Source: Paracoccus methylarcula
GTDB taxonomy: Bacteria > Pseudomonadota > Alphaproteobacteria > Rhodobacterales > Rhodobacteraceae
Reading direction: 5' to 3'
NCBI RefSeq assembly: GCF_003007735.2
Contig: NZ_PXNQ02000005.1
Location: forward strand, 1 to 64,000
Length of the DNA: 64,000 nt
Position numbers and translations under genes: made by a program. Below are positions 44,129-53,499 of the stretch, in pieces (position 1 is the stretch's first letter; each line of letters starts with the position of its first letter). The notes under the pieces were generated by a model, which had not been told where the DNA came from, searched no databases, and saw nothing but the letters and a program-made list of their open reading frames with translations.

Positions 44129-45022
44129 TCAGGGCACGTCATGGCCATTGGCGAGGCTGTAAAGCTCAAACCAGGTTTCGCGATCCAGAACGACATCCAT
44201 CGCTGCGGAAAGCGCCTTGATCCGGCCGAGATTATTGGTTCCCAGAACCGGAAGAATACGCGCGGGATGCCGCAAAAGCCATGCGATGGCAATCGCAGCC
44301 TCATCCATCCCCGCCTTTTGACCCAGTTCCGCCAGCCGGGCCCGCAGGGCACCGTGCTCACCACCGAACAGCGCCCCGCCGCCAAGGGGTGACCAGGCCA
44401 TCGGCGGAATGCCGCGCTCCTGCATGAAGGCCAGGTCGCCATTGCGGAACGCGCTGCTGTCCAGAAGGCTCATCTCGACCTGGTTGGTGACCAGTTTCGT
44501 CTGCATCGCCGATTGCAGCAAAGTCCAGTCATGCAGCTTGAAATTCGAGACGCCGATGGCCCGCACCTTGCCGCTGGCCACAAGCCCGTCCAACGCGGCC
44601 CCGGTCTCGTGCTGATCCATCAGCGGGTCGGGACGGTGGATCAGCAGCAGGTCGATCCGCTCGATATTCATCTCGGCCAGCGAGCGATCCACCGATGCCT
44701 CGATATGTTCCCGGCTGGTGTCGTAATGCTGCACACGCCGGTTCGGAAACTTGTCCGAAACCAGGGCGATATCGCATTTGGTGACGATCTCCATCCGGTC
44801 GCGCAAGTCGGGCGCCGCCTTCAGCGCCCGGCCCAGCACGATCTGGCTTTCGTAATCGCCATAGATATCGGCCTGGTCAAAGCTGGTGATCCCCTGTTCG
44901 AGACAGGCCTCGATCTTGGCCCGAACATGTTTTTCGCCGGTATCCGCGTCATCTGCCAGACGCCACATGCCATAGACGATGCGGCTAAGTTCCAGATCGG
45001 CATTCAGGCTGACGCGTTCCAT
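44129..45022 (-). CDS. Aldo/keto reductase (YdhF-like)
   Basis: 297 residues, (beta/alpha)8 NADPH-dependent reductase. The expected tetrad is visible: Asp in SFDQADIYGDYE with Tyr, Lys in EIVTKCDIAL and His in LLIHRPDPLMD; cofactor-binding GVSNF follows. It may reduce the aldehyde released by the monooxygenase encoded just upstream. Start ATG 45022 or GTG 45025, overlapping the monooxygenase stop. Confidence 0.88.
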   Translation of the reverse strand: MERVSLNADLELSRIVYGMWRLADDADTGEKHVRAKIEACLEQGITSFDQADIYGDYESQIVLGRALKAAPDLRDRMEIVTKCDIALVSDKFPNRRVQHYDTSREHIEASVDRSLAEMNIERIDLLLIHRPDPLMDQHETGAALDGLVASGKVRAIGVSNFKLHDWTLLQSAMQTKLVTNQVEMSLLDSSAFRNGDLAFMQERGIPPMAWSPLGGGALFGGEHGALRARLAELGQKAGMDEAAIAIAWLLRHPARILPVLGTNNLGRIKALSAAMDVVLDRETWFELYSLANGHDVP

Positions 45023-46179
45023 CACTTGCGCTCTCCAACTCCAAGGGGTGTGTCCGGCACGTTACCCGGCATCCGGCCATATTCATGCGGCAGCGAACAG
45101 GTCTCGATATGCGGCATGATCAATCGTCCGAAATGCTCACATTCCTCGATATGCGGATATCCGGAAAAGATGAAGGCCCGGATCCCCATCTTGCGATATT
45201 CCTCCAGCTCGCCCAGCACCTGGTCGGCCGAGCCGACCAGCGCCGCGCCGCAACCCGAACGGGCGCGCCCCACCCCGGTCCAGAGATGCGGCTCGATGAA
45301 GCCCTCCATATCCGCAAGCTCGCGGTTCCGGGCCTGGTGCGACACCCCAAGCGAGGCCGCGTCCAGCGCCCGGGCCCGGATCGCTTCGCCCTTCTCGTCA
45401 TCCAGTTTCGAGACCAGTTCCCGCGCATATTCGCGCGCCTCGGCCTCGGTATCGCGGACGATCACATGACAGCGCAGCCCGTAATCCAGCCTGCGGTCAT
45501 ATCTTTCGGCCACCGCGTTGACGGCCTTCATCCGGCCCGCAAGCTCTTCCTTGGTTTCGGGCCACATCAGGTAGACATCGCAATGTTGCCCGCAAAGTTC
45601 CAGCGCCGGGGGGCTGTAGCCGCCGAAATACAGCAGCGGTCCGCCATTCTGCTGATAGGGCCTGGCCGGGTCGGTGGGGACGCCTTCGAAATCGTAGATC
45701 TCGCCCTTGTAGGTGATCTCGTCCCGCGTCCATGCCTGTTTCAGGATCTCGACCACCTCGCGCGAGCGCTGATAGCGATAGGCGCTTTCGGCCTTTTCGC
45801 CGGGAAAGTCCGAGCTGATGATATTCACCGTCAGCCGCCCTTTCAGCATATGGTCCAGCGTCGCGATGGTCCGCGCCAGCATGATCGGCTGCATCTCACC
45901 GCAACGCACCGCCGCCAGCAGGTTGATGCGTTCGGTGATCGGCGCACAGCCGGCAACGAAGCTCAGCGTATCCTGCCCGACCTGGTAGGAGGACGGGCAG
46001 AGGATATTGCGGAAGCCTTGCCTCTCGGCGGTTCTGACGATGTCCGAGCAATGCTCCCAACTGGAGCGCAGCGCACCGTCGGGCACCCCAAGGTAGCGAT
46101 AATCGTCCGAACAAAGCGCGGAGAACCAGGACAGCTCAACAGCCCGCAAATCCGGAGACGCTATCGGAACCACGCTCAT
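45022..46179 (-). CDS. LLM-class FMNH2-dependent monooxygenase (SsuD-like)
   Basis: 385 residues, luciferase-like fold. ELSWFSALCSDDYRYLG opens the protein; TLDHMLKGRLTVNIISSDFP, LYFGGYSPPALELCGQHCDV and YLMWPETKEEL resemble alkanesulfonate monooxygenase, which cleaves sulfonates to sulfite and aldehyde. ATG 46179 has a GGAGGA site; a GTG two codons earlier is an alternative. First gene of the operon monooxygenase, aldo/keto reductase, flavin reductase, TRAP transporter. The usual SsuABC importer is replaced by a TRAP system, so the substrate may not be a simple alkanesulfonate. Confidence 0.85.
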   Translation of the reverse strand: MSVVPIASPDLRAVELSWFSALCSDDYRYLGVPDGALRSSWEHCSDIVRTAERQGFRNILCPSSYQVGQDTLSFVAGCAPITERINLLAAVRCGEMQPIMLARTIATLDHMLKGRLTVNIISSDFPGEKAESAYRYQRSREVVEILKQAWTRDEITYKGEIYDFEGVPTDPARPYQQNGGPLLYFGGYSPPALELCGQHCDVYLMWPETKEELAGRMKAVNAVAERYDRRLDYGLRCHVIVRDTEAEAREYARELVSKLDDEKGEAIRARALDAASLGVSHQARNRELADMEGFIEPHLWTGVGRARSGCGAALVGSADQVLGELEEYRKMGIRAFIFSGYPHIEECEHFGRLIMPHIETCSLPHEYGRMPGNVPDTPLGVGERK

Positions 46180-46220
46180 GCCCACTCTCCTCCGGTTAAA
46201 TTTCCCCTTGCGTATCAGTC

Positions 46221-46237
46221 TTGATCATGTAGATCAA
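46221..46237. promoter_or_regulatory. Candidate GntR operator in the divergent region
   Basis: A perfect palindrome TTGATC-ATGTA-GATCAA lies between the monooxygenase operon and gntR, flanked by a direct repeat GTATCA (46212 and 46242). GntR/HutC repressors bind sites of this form. Its place would allow control of both directions. Confidence 0.55.
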
Positions 46238-46265
46238 TAGTGTATCAATTTGCATCGAAGGACAG

Positions 46266-46967
46266 ATGGAAACGCATTCCGCCCTTCCCCTCTATCTCCA
46301 AATCAGCGAGCTATTGGCCCGCGAGATCGCCGCTGGCCATCTGCTTGACGGGGAAAAGCTGCCCCCTGAACGCGATATGGCCGCCAGGCTGGGCATTTCG
46401 GTCGGAACGCTGCGCAAGGCCCTGGCCGAATTGACGAGACAGGGATTGCTGGAACGGCGGCAGGGATCGGGCAATTATGTCAGTGCCAAGACCACCGCAC
46501 AGAACATCTATGCTTTCTTCCGCATCGAATCCCTGCGGGGCGGTGGCTTGCCCCGTGCCACGCTTCTGTCGGTGAAACGGGTCCGCAAGCCCGCCGATCT
46601 GCCGCGTTTCGGGACATCGGATGAAGGTCACCGAATCCGGCGCCTGCGCTATCTGAATGACGATCCCTGCGTGCTTGAGGAAATCTGGCTGGATGGCAGC
46701 TATGCCGACCATATCACACCGGGGGATCTGTCCGAGTCGCTTTATCTCTATTACCGGGAAGAACTGAACCTCTGGATCGCGCATGTCGAGGACAGCGTCA
46801 CCATTGGCAGGGTGCCGGATTGGAAACCGGAAGAATTCGAACCCGCCATCGGCGCGGATACCGGTTATTTCGAACGCATCGGCTATGCGCAGCACAATCA
46901 GCGTGCCGAATACTCGCGAAACTGGTTCGACACGACCAAGGCGCGTTACGTCGCGCGGATTAGATAG
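46266..46967 (+). CDS. GntR/HutC family transcriptional regulator (UTRA domain)
   Basis: 233 residues. The GntR winged helix (LPLYLQISELLAREIAAGHL, then LPPERDMAARLGISVGTLRKAL) fills residues 7-75. A UTRA ligand-binding domain follows, with FFRIESLRGGGLPRATLLSV and CVLEEIWLDG. Divergent from the monooxygenase/TRAP operon and 7 bases before the Gfo/Idh/MocA gene, so it may control both. Confidence 0.9.
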   Translation: METHSALPLYLQISELLAREIAAGHLLDGEKLPPERDMAARLGISVGTLRKALAELTRQGLLERRQGSGNYVSAKTTAQNIYAFFRIESLRGGGLPRATLLSVKRVRKPADLPRFGTSDEGHRIRRLRYLNDDPCVLEEIWLDGSYADHITPGDLSESLYLYYREELNLWIAHVEDSVTIGRVPDWKPEEFEPAIGADTGYFERIGYAQHNQRAEYSRNWFDTTKARYVARIR

Positions 46968-46974
46968 GATCAGA

Positions 46975-48102
46975 ATGGCTCGGAAGGTGAATTACGGCAT
47001 TATCGGCTGTGGCATGATGGGGCGCGAGCATTTGCGGAACATCATGCTCCTGCCGGATACGAGGATAGCGGCAATCTACGAACCGGATCAACAGATGCGC
47101 CGGGCTGCCGCCAAGATCGCACCCGAGGCCATGCTTGTCGATTCGACCGAAGCATTGCTGAATATCGAGGCGCTGGATTGCATCGTCATCGCCTCGCCGA
47201 ACATGGCGCATGTCGGGCAGTTGGAGCAGATGGCCCAGCTCCGCCCCCTTCCGGTTCTGGTCGAGAAGCCGCTTTTCATCCATCCGGAAGATCGGCCCCG
47301 CATTGAAAAACTGATGCGCGATTACCCCGCCCCCATCTGGGTGGCGATGGAATATCGCTATATGCCGCCCATTGCGCGTTTTCTCGAACGGCTCGACGAG
47401 GCGACCGGCGGGCTGAAAATGCTGACCATCCGCGAGCATCGCTTTCCCTTCCTTCACAAGGTTGGCGCCTGGAACCGCTTCAATCGCAGCTCGGGCGGCA
47501 CGCTGGTCGAGAAATGCTGCCATTTCTTCGACCTGATGAGGCTGGCGATCCGATCGGAGCCGGTCCGCGTGATGGCCAGCGCAGGACAGGCCGTCAATCA
47601 TTTCGACGAAACATATGACGGAAGAACGCCCGACATCTGGGACAACGGCTATGTCATCGTCGATTTCGCCAATGGCGCGCGGGCGATGCTTGAACTGTGC
47701 ATGTTCGCGGAAGGCGCGCGTTACCAGGAGGAAATCTCGGCCGTTGGACCTGCCGGCAAGATCGAGGCGCTGGTTCCCGGCCCCGGACGCTTCTGGCCCG
47801 GCCATCTGGGTCCACCGCCCATCGCGCAGCTGATCGAAAGTCCGCGTGCGCCGAGAGGGCCGGTTGCAATCGAGATCCCGGTTGATCCGGCCCTGCTGGA
47901 GGCAGGAGATCACTACGGCTCCACCTTCTATCAGCATCGGAGATTCAGGGCGGCCCTGTCGGGGCACCAGCCTGTCGAAGTGACCGCCGAAGACGGTATA
48001 AAGGCCGTATTGATGGGACTCGCCGCACAGGAATCCGCCGTGACCGGCAAGGCTGTCGATATGGACCAGGGCATCAGGTCGAAACTCCCGGAGATCTGCT
48101 AG
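46975..48102 (+). CDS. Gfo/Idh/MocA family NAD(P)-dependent oxidoreductase
   Basis: 375 residues. Rossmann motif GIIGCGMMGREHLRN at residues 8-22, then ASPNMAHVGQ and LVEKPLF with the conserved EKP lysine, and the C-terminal alpha/beta domain. Typical substrates are sugars, inositols or their acids; nothing here fixes which. Start ATG 46975. It lies downstream of gntR on the same strand, with a TctCBA transporter 299 bases further on. Confidence 0.9.
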   Translation: MARKVNYGIIGCGMMGREHLRNIMLLPDTRIAAIYEPDQQMRRAAAKIAPEAMLVDSTEALLNIEALDCIVIASPNMAHVGQLEQMAQLRPLPVLVEKPLFIHPEDRPRIEKLMRDYPAPIWVAMEYRYMPPIARFLERLDEATGGLKMLTIREHRFPFLHKVGAWNRFNRSSGGTLVEKCCHFFDLMRLAIRSEPVRVMASAGQAVNHFDETYDGRTPDIWDNGYVIVDFANGARAMLELCMFAEGARYQEEISAVGPAGKIEALVPGPGRFWPGHLGPPPIAQLIESPRAPRGPVAIEIPVDPALLEAGDHYGSTFYQHRRFRAALSGHQPVEVTAEDGIKAVLMGLAAQESAVTGKAVDMDQGIRSKLPEIC

Positions 48103-48401
48103 CGCCAGAACCTGCTGATTTCAGTCGATGAGGGGCTGCCATGGTGACAAGGTGGCCGGAAAGCCGGACCTGCTGCCGATACCGCAGCGGATGCGGCCTG
48201 TCCCGGCCTTGCTTTCCAACAGCACATGGTTGGAGGAGCTGCCATTGGAGCATCATCGGATCAAGCGCCGATGGCGAAACCCATGACGCCGTGTGGCCGC
48301 GCGTCATGAGCATCCCATCCTGTCGTGCCGATTGGAAGGGCATTGACGCTGCCCTGCAAAGGCGGAACAAGAGGTCCGCAACGAAGGAGGGACGTTTCGC
48401 C
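48103..48401 (+). other. Gap of 299 bases between the dehydrogenase and tctC
   Basis: Contains GC-rich segments with small inverted repeats (for example CTGCTGCCGATACCGCAGCGG near 48169) and the GAAGGAGGG ribosome site at its end. No gene, known RNA element or clear promoter is recognised. It may be the leader of the tct operon. Confidence 0.3.
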
Positions 48402-49385
48402 ATGATCAAGCATATCAGCCGCCGGGGCCTTTTCGCAGCCGCCATCAGCATCGCTGCAGCAACCACACCCGCATTCGCGCAGGAATGGCCCTCGGGTCCG
48501 TTGCATGTCTATGTCGGCTTCCCGGCAGGCTCCTCGCCCGACACGATTGCCCGGCTGATCGCGGATCCCTTGTCCGAAGCATTGGGCCAGCCCGTCGTCA
48601 TCGAGAACAAGCCCGGCGCAGGCGGGGTAATCGGCGTGCAGCAGATGCTGGCGCAGAAGGACGACGGGCACAGTTTTGGCGTGACGATCAACGGTCCGTT
48701 GACGACCGCGCAACGGCTGATCCCGGATCTGGGCTATGATCCCGCCACCGATATCGCGCCGGTCGCCCTGATCGCGACGACCCCGCTGGTCCTGGCGGTA
48801 TCCAGCGAGAATCCCGCCGAAGATGCCGCAAGTTTCATCGAGGCCGCCAAGGCCAGCCCCGGCGATATCAGCTATGGTTCGGTCGGCCAGGGATCGGGTG
48901 CGCATCTGACCGCGGAACTCTTTGCCAGCGAGGCGGGGGTCGAGCTGTTCCACATTCCGTTCCAAAGCTATGCCGAGGTCACGACCTCGATCCTGGGCGG
49001 CGAGATCGATTCCGGTTTCATGGCTCCGTCCGCCGCGCTCCCGCATGTCGAGGCGGGCAAGATGAAGATGCTCGGCATCACCTCGGCCGAACCCTTCCCG
49101 CAGGTTCCCGACGTGCCGGTGCTGGCCGGTCAGGCCGGGTTGCCCGATGATTTCCGCGCCGAGCTGTGGGATGCCTTCATCGCCCCCGCCGGAACCGATC
49201 CCGAGATCGTCGAGCGGCTGAACAGCGAAATCGTCAAGATCCTTGGAGACGCGGAGATTCAGGACAAGCTGCTGGCCATCGGCTGGAAGGCCGAACCAAG
49301 CACACCCGAGGAATTCGCCGCCCGGATCGAAGAGGATACGGCCCTTTGGGGCGCCGTGATCGACAAGACCGAAGCCCAGGAATAA
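48402..49385 (+). CDS. Tripartite tricarboxylate transporter substrate-binding protein (TctC/Bug)
   Basis: 327 residues with a signal peptide (SRRGLFAAAISIAAATTPAF, cleavage after AFA). Bug-family marks: VGFPAGSSPDTIARLIA, NKPGAGGVIGVQQM and YGSVGQGSGAHLTAELF. It binds a carboxylate-like ligand in the periplasm; the ligand cannot be told. GGAGGG precedes ATG 48402. First of three genes tctC-tctB-tctA. Confidence 0.92.
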   Translation: MIKHISRRGLFAAAISIAAATTPAFAQEWPSGPLHVYVGFPAGSSPDTIARLIADPLSEALGQPVVIENKPGAGGVIGVQQMLAQKDDGHSFGVTINGPLTTAQRLIPDLGYDPATDIAPVALIATTPLVLAVSSENPAEDAASFIEAAKASPGDISYGSVGQGSGAHLTAELFASEAGVELFHIPFQSYAEVTTSILGGEIDSGFMAPSAALPHVEAGKMKMLGITSAEPFPQVPDVPVLAGQAGLPDDFRAELWDAFIAPAGTDPEIVERLNSEIVKILGDAEIQDKLLAIGWKAEPSTPEEFAARIEEDTALWGAVIDKTEAQE

Positions 49386-49398
49386 GCAGCACGAGCGG

Positions 49399-49845
49399 AT
49401 GCGGCGCGATTACCACGATATCCTGTGGGGCGGGTTCCTCGCCCTTCTTGGCCTTGGCGTGGCGGGTTATGCCGCCATCCACTACGATCTGGGCAGCCTT
49501 CGCCGGATGGGACCGGGATTCTTTCCGGTCTCGTTGGGGATGATCCTGGCAGCACTTGGCGCCGCCATCGCCCTGCCCGCCTGCTGGCGCAGGGGTGAGC
49601 TGCGACCCTTTGCCGGGCGCGAATTGCTGGGCATCATCGCCGCGCTGCTGCTGTTTGCCCTGCTGATGAACCGCGCCGGTATCGTGATCACAACGGCCCT
49701 GGTGACGCTGGTGGCCAGTGCCGCCGCGCCGCGGCCCGGCATCCTCTGGCGCCTTGTTCTGGCAGCAATCGTCACCCTGCTCACATGGGCGGTGTTCGTC
49801 CTGGCGCTGGAAATGACCATCCCCGTCTGGCCATGGAGCCGCTGA
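49399..49845 (+). CDS. Tripartite tricarboxylate transporter small membrane protein (TctB)
   Basis: 148 residues with four hydrophobic segments and the TctB block RRMGPGFFPVSLGMILAALG. Pairs with TctA in the inner membrane. Starts 13 bases after tctC. Confidence 0.9.
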   Translation: MRRDYHDILWGGFLALLGLGVAGYAAIHYDLGSLRRMGPGFFPVSLGMILAALGAAIALPACWRRGELRPFAGRELLGIIAALLLFALLMNRAGIVITTALVTLVASAAAPRPGILWRLVLAAIVTLLTWAVFVLALEMTIPVWPWSR

Positions 49846-49846
49846 C

Positions 49847-51348
49847 ATGACGACACTCGAAGGTCTGGGCCATGGCCTGTCGGTCGCCTTGCAGCCGGAT
49901 ATCCTGCTCTACAGCCTGTTCGGCGCGCTTCTGGGCACCTTCGTCGGAGTGTTGCCGGGAATCGGGGCGATGGCCGCGATCACCCTGCTTTTGCCGATCA
50001 CCTATTACATCTCGTCCGAGGCGGCGCTGGTCATGCTGGCCGGGGTCTATTACGGCGCGCAATATGGCGGTGCGGTCGCCTCGATCCTGCTGCGCCTGCC
50101 CGGAACGCCACAATCGGCGGTGACGACGCTGGACGGCTATCCGCTGGCCCGGCAAGGCCGGGCGGGCGTGGCGCTGTTCACGGCGATGATCTCGTCCTTC
50201 GCGGGCTCGATCCTCGGCATCGTGATACTGGTCCTGCTGGCCGGATGGCTGGCCGGCATGGCCACGGCATTCGGCGCGGCGGAGTATGCCGCGATGATGA
50301 TCATGGGACTGGTCGCAGCATCGACCATCGGCTCTGCAAGGCCAAGCAAGAGCCTCGCCATGGTGGTCGTCGGCCTGATCCTCGGCTGCGTCGGCACCGA
50401 CGTGAATTCCGGCGTGCAGCGCCTGACATTCGGGCGAACCGAACTGATGGACGGCATCAACCTTGTCGCGCTGGCGATGGGGCTGTTCGGCGTGGCCGAG
50501 GTCGTTTCGAATATCCGCGATGCCGACCGGCATGGTCCGCCCGACCGGGTCACGTTGCGGCAATTGATCCCGACGCGGCAGGATCTTGGCCGGATGGTCG
50601 CGCCGATCACCCGGGGCACCGCGCTCGGCGGCTTTTTCGGCGCATTGCCGGGCACGGGTTCGACGATCTCCTCCTTCCTCAGTTATGCGCTGGAGCGGCG
50701 TGTTTCCCGCAATCCCGAGCGGTTCGGCAAGGGCGCGATAGAAGGGGTCGCGGGACCGGAAGCGGCAAACAACTCGGCCTCGATCACCGCATTCGTCCCG
50801 ACATTGACCCTTGGCATTCCCGGCGACCCGATCATGGCGCTGATGCTGGGCGCCTGATCATCCACGGCATCCAGCCCGGCCCGATGATGCTTGAAGCCCG
50901 GCCCGACATGTTCTGGGGGCTGGTCGCCAGCTTCGGTATCGGCAACCTGTTCCTGCTGATCCTGAACCTGCCACTGATCGGCATCTGGGTGTCGATGCTG
51001 CGCATCCCGTTCCGCTGGCTTTACCCGGCAATCATCGTATTCATCTGCCTGGGTGTCTATTCGGTGCGCGGATCGGTCTTCGACATCGCCATGGTCGCGG
51101 GGATCGGCGCCGTCGGCTATGCGCTGGCGCTGGCCTCGTTCAGCCCGGCGCTGCTGTTGCTGGGCTTCGTGCTCGGCCCGCTGATCGAGACCAACCTGCG
51201 GCGCGCCATGCTGATCTCGCGCGGTGATCCGATGATCTTCCTGGAACGTCCCATCGCCTGCGGTTTCGTCATCGCGACGCTTGGACTGATCCTGGTTCCG
51301 GTGATGAAAACCGTTCTGAAGGCCAAGGCCGACCGCGCCGCAACCTGA
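49847..51348 (+). pseudogene. Tripartite tricarboxylate transporter large permease (TctA), one frameshift
   Basis: The protein reads normally (GVLPGIGAMAAITLLLPITY, YYGAQYGGAVASILLRLPGT) to LTLGIPGDPIMALMLGA at 50857, where a stop appears. The next frame continues LIIHGIQPGPMMLEARPDMF to 51348. Restoring one C in the run at 50852-50853 (GGCGCCTGATC to GGCGCCCTGATC) joins the two into exactly 500 residues, the usual TctA size, across a strongly conserved junction. An intact gene with a sequence error is likelier than a true pseudogene. Confidence 0.9.
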
Positions 51349-51433
51349 GCCTCTGCTTCACTTCGGCCATCGGGAAATCCGATCTTTCGCAAGGCCCGAG
51401 TGTCCGAAGATTCGGCCGCGCGCGAAGCGGTGG

Positions 51434-52720
51434 CTATTCGGCCGCGCTCTGGATCAACGGGGGTAATACGACGATACGCCTGCGCTTCTCGCCCGGAAGG
51501 TCGGGCAGCCCCCGGCGAAAGACAAGCCGGGGCGGCTGGCAATGCAATTGCCGCCCGATCATGTCCATCCGGTCTGCAAGCAGCGCCTCTGCGCCATTCT
51601 CCGCACCATCGAGCCAGATCTCCAGCTCATCGCCGCGCTGGATCACGCGGTAATCGCGGATCCGGCATGGAAGGCAGGCGATGGCCGTGCGAAGCGCCTC
51701 GGCGGGAACCAGGATCCTGCCCCGCGCGCCCTGCCACCACAGCATATCGTCCTCGCGCCCCTCGATCCGCGCGATGCGCCTGCTTGCGCAGCCGCAGGGA
51801 CAGGGACGGGGATCGGGGATCAGCACATCGTCCAGGCGGTAATTCAGGATCGGCAGGCTTTCGCGGGTGAAATCGTGGATGATCGGACAGAACGCACCGG
51901 TCGCGGGATCAATCACATCCGCATCGATCCGCATCCATCCTTCGTTGAGATGCAGGTTGCCCGCCGGGCAGGTCATCGCCAGAACACCTTCGGTCGCCTG
52001 GTAGACCTGATCGACCGGCCGTCCGAACGCCTCGTGAATGGCAGCCCTGTCATCTTCGGACAAGGTTTCGGCCACCGAGATCACACGACGCGGCGCAAGC
52101 GAAAGCTCGCCACGGGCTTGCAGGCCCGCCAATTCGGTCAGGATCCGGGCAGGAGCGATCAGGACCGTCGGATCCAACGCCTCCAATCGCGCCACATGAC
52201 CCTCGAAAGACCTCAGAAGATCGAAGAACTCGAAACGGACCAGCGGATTCGACAGGCTCCGGTAAAGTGCGTTATCCGCCCGCATGAAGAACGCCACCCG
52301 TTGCCGGCGCCAGAGCTCGGGCCAATAGCGTCCCAGCATGATCGCCCCCCAGAGCCGTCTTTCCCGCGAGGATGCAAGGAACAGGCCCCGTTGACCCGAG
52401 GTGCCGGTCGAAAGCCCGACCGCGACATCCCCGACCAGGGGGCTGAAATCGCGGCTATGTTCGGCCCGCAAGGCGATCTCGATGGCTTCGTCACGTTCGA
52501 TCCCGCAGGTGTTGATGACCGAGAAATTCTCCATCAGCCGCGCCTTGTTCATGCGCGGCAACCGGTCGAGCGGTGTATCCGCCAGTTCGCGGTAGAACGG
52601 GGAACGCGGCATGATCCGCTTGCGAAAGCGGGCGAAGGCGCGCTCCTGATGCCGGGTGATCTCTTCGCGCGAGGCGAAACCGCCGCCATAGCGCGAGGTC
52701 AGGAATACAGGCAGGCTCAT
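51434..52720 (-). CDS. F390-synthetase/PaaK-like adenylate-forming enzyme
   Basis: 428 residues, resembling coenzyme F390 synthetase and phenylacetate-CoA ligase (TIGR02304-like). VGLSTGTSGQRGLFLAS is the phosphate-binding loop, VISVAETLSEDDR and QVYQATEGVLAMTC correspond to the adenylate site, and LNYRLDDVLI to the conserved Tyr-Arg-x-Asp. Cysteines CPCGC occur near residue 310. Likely activates a carboxylate as acyl-AMP. ATG 52720 overlaps the MBL gene. Last gene of a minus-strand operon with KAS III, an SDR and an MBL protein. Substrate unknown. Confidence 0.78.
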   Translation of the reverse strand: MSLPVFLTSRYGGGFASREEITRHQERAFARFRKRIMPRSPFYRELADTPLDRLPRMNKARLMENFSVINTCGIERDEAIEIALRAEHSRDFSPLVGDVAVGLSTGTSGQRGLFLASSRERRLWGAIMLGRYWPELWRRQRVAFFMRADNALYRSLSNPLVRFEFFDLLRSFEGHVARLEALDPTVLIAPARILTELAGLQARGELSLAPRRVISVAETLSEDDRAAIHEAFGRPVDQVYQATEGVLAMTCPAGNLHLNEGWMRIDADVIDPATGAFCPIIHDFTRESLPILNYRLDDVLIPDPRPCPCGCASRRIARIEGREDDMLWWQGARGRILVPAEALRTAIACLPCRIRDYRVIQRGDELEIWLDGAENGAEALLADRMDMIGRQLHCQPPRLVFRRGLPDLPGEKRRRIVVLPPLIQSAAE

Positions 52721-53499
52721 GGCATGGTCTCGTGGCAATGGGAGGGATCGAAGGTGATGTCCGGGCGCGAGCGCATCAGGTTCCGCAGCGCCGCGAATGT
52801 CCGCCGATAGGCATGCGCGTCGCCGAGACGCGCGAGCACCGGCCCCGGCGGCATTCGGCCCGAACGCAGGGCGGCGCGGCCATAGGCGGCATCCGCGATC
52901 AGAAAACGGGCGATCTCGGGGATCCACAGCCCCGTTTGTCCCACGCCATGGCCCGGAAGTTCTACCGCCAGCAGGCGACCATCGCCCAACAGGTCATGAC
53001 CAGCCGGGAACCCGGGCAAGCCGGTGGCGACATGGGCGCGCGTCTCGATGGGTGACGGCTTGCGCGCCAGCACCCCGTCACGCAGCAGCGGGGGGCAGGC
53101 GGCGGCAATGGCTGCATGGTCGGTGAGCCCGCACAGATGCGCGATCGCCTTACCGGAGGCGATCACCGGCATATCCGCAGGCAAATCCATCAACCCCGAG
53201 ACGTGATCGCCATGCATATGGGTCAGCATGACCAGGTCCGGCATACGGGGCAGTTGCCGCAATAGTGTCTCGCCCTCGGGCAATGTCACGGGAGTCAGCC
53301 AGCGATAGATGCGCGCGGGAAACCCATCGGTCGCGGTAAAGAAGGCCGGACCGTATCCGGTATCGACCAATATCGTGGCGTCATCCGTCTCGATCAAAGT
53401 CGCCAGGGCAGGGAACCGGATGGCCGCAAGCCCGCCCATCCCCGCGCCCCAGCCCGGCGCGCGGCATTCCCCTATCTTCAGGGTGGTCACTCGAAGCAT
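52717..53499 (-). CDS. MBL-fold metallo-hydrolase
   Basis: 260 residues. Metal-binding motif HMHGDH at 94-99, with further ligands likely in VELPGHGVGQTG and LIADAAYG. The fold covers lactonases, thioesterases and other hydrolases. In this operon a thioesterase or lactone-hydrolysing role is reasonable but unproven. Overlaps genes on both sides. Confidence 0.88.
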   Translation of the reverse strand: MLRVTTLKIGECRAPGWGAGMGGLAAIRFPALATLIETDDATILVDTGYGPAFFTATDGFPARIYRWLTPVTLPEGETLLRQLPRMPDLVMLTHMHGDHVSGLMDLPADMPVIASGKAIAHLCGLTDHAAIAAACPPLLRDGVLARKPSPIETRAHVATGLPGFPAGHDLLGDGRLLAVELPGHGVGQTGLWIPEIARFLIADAAYGRAALRSGRMPPGPVLARLGDAHAYRRTFAALRNLMRSRPDITFDPSHCHETMP

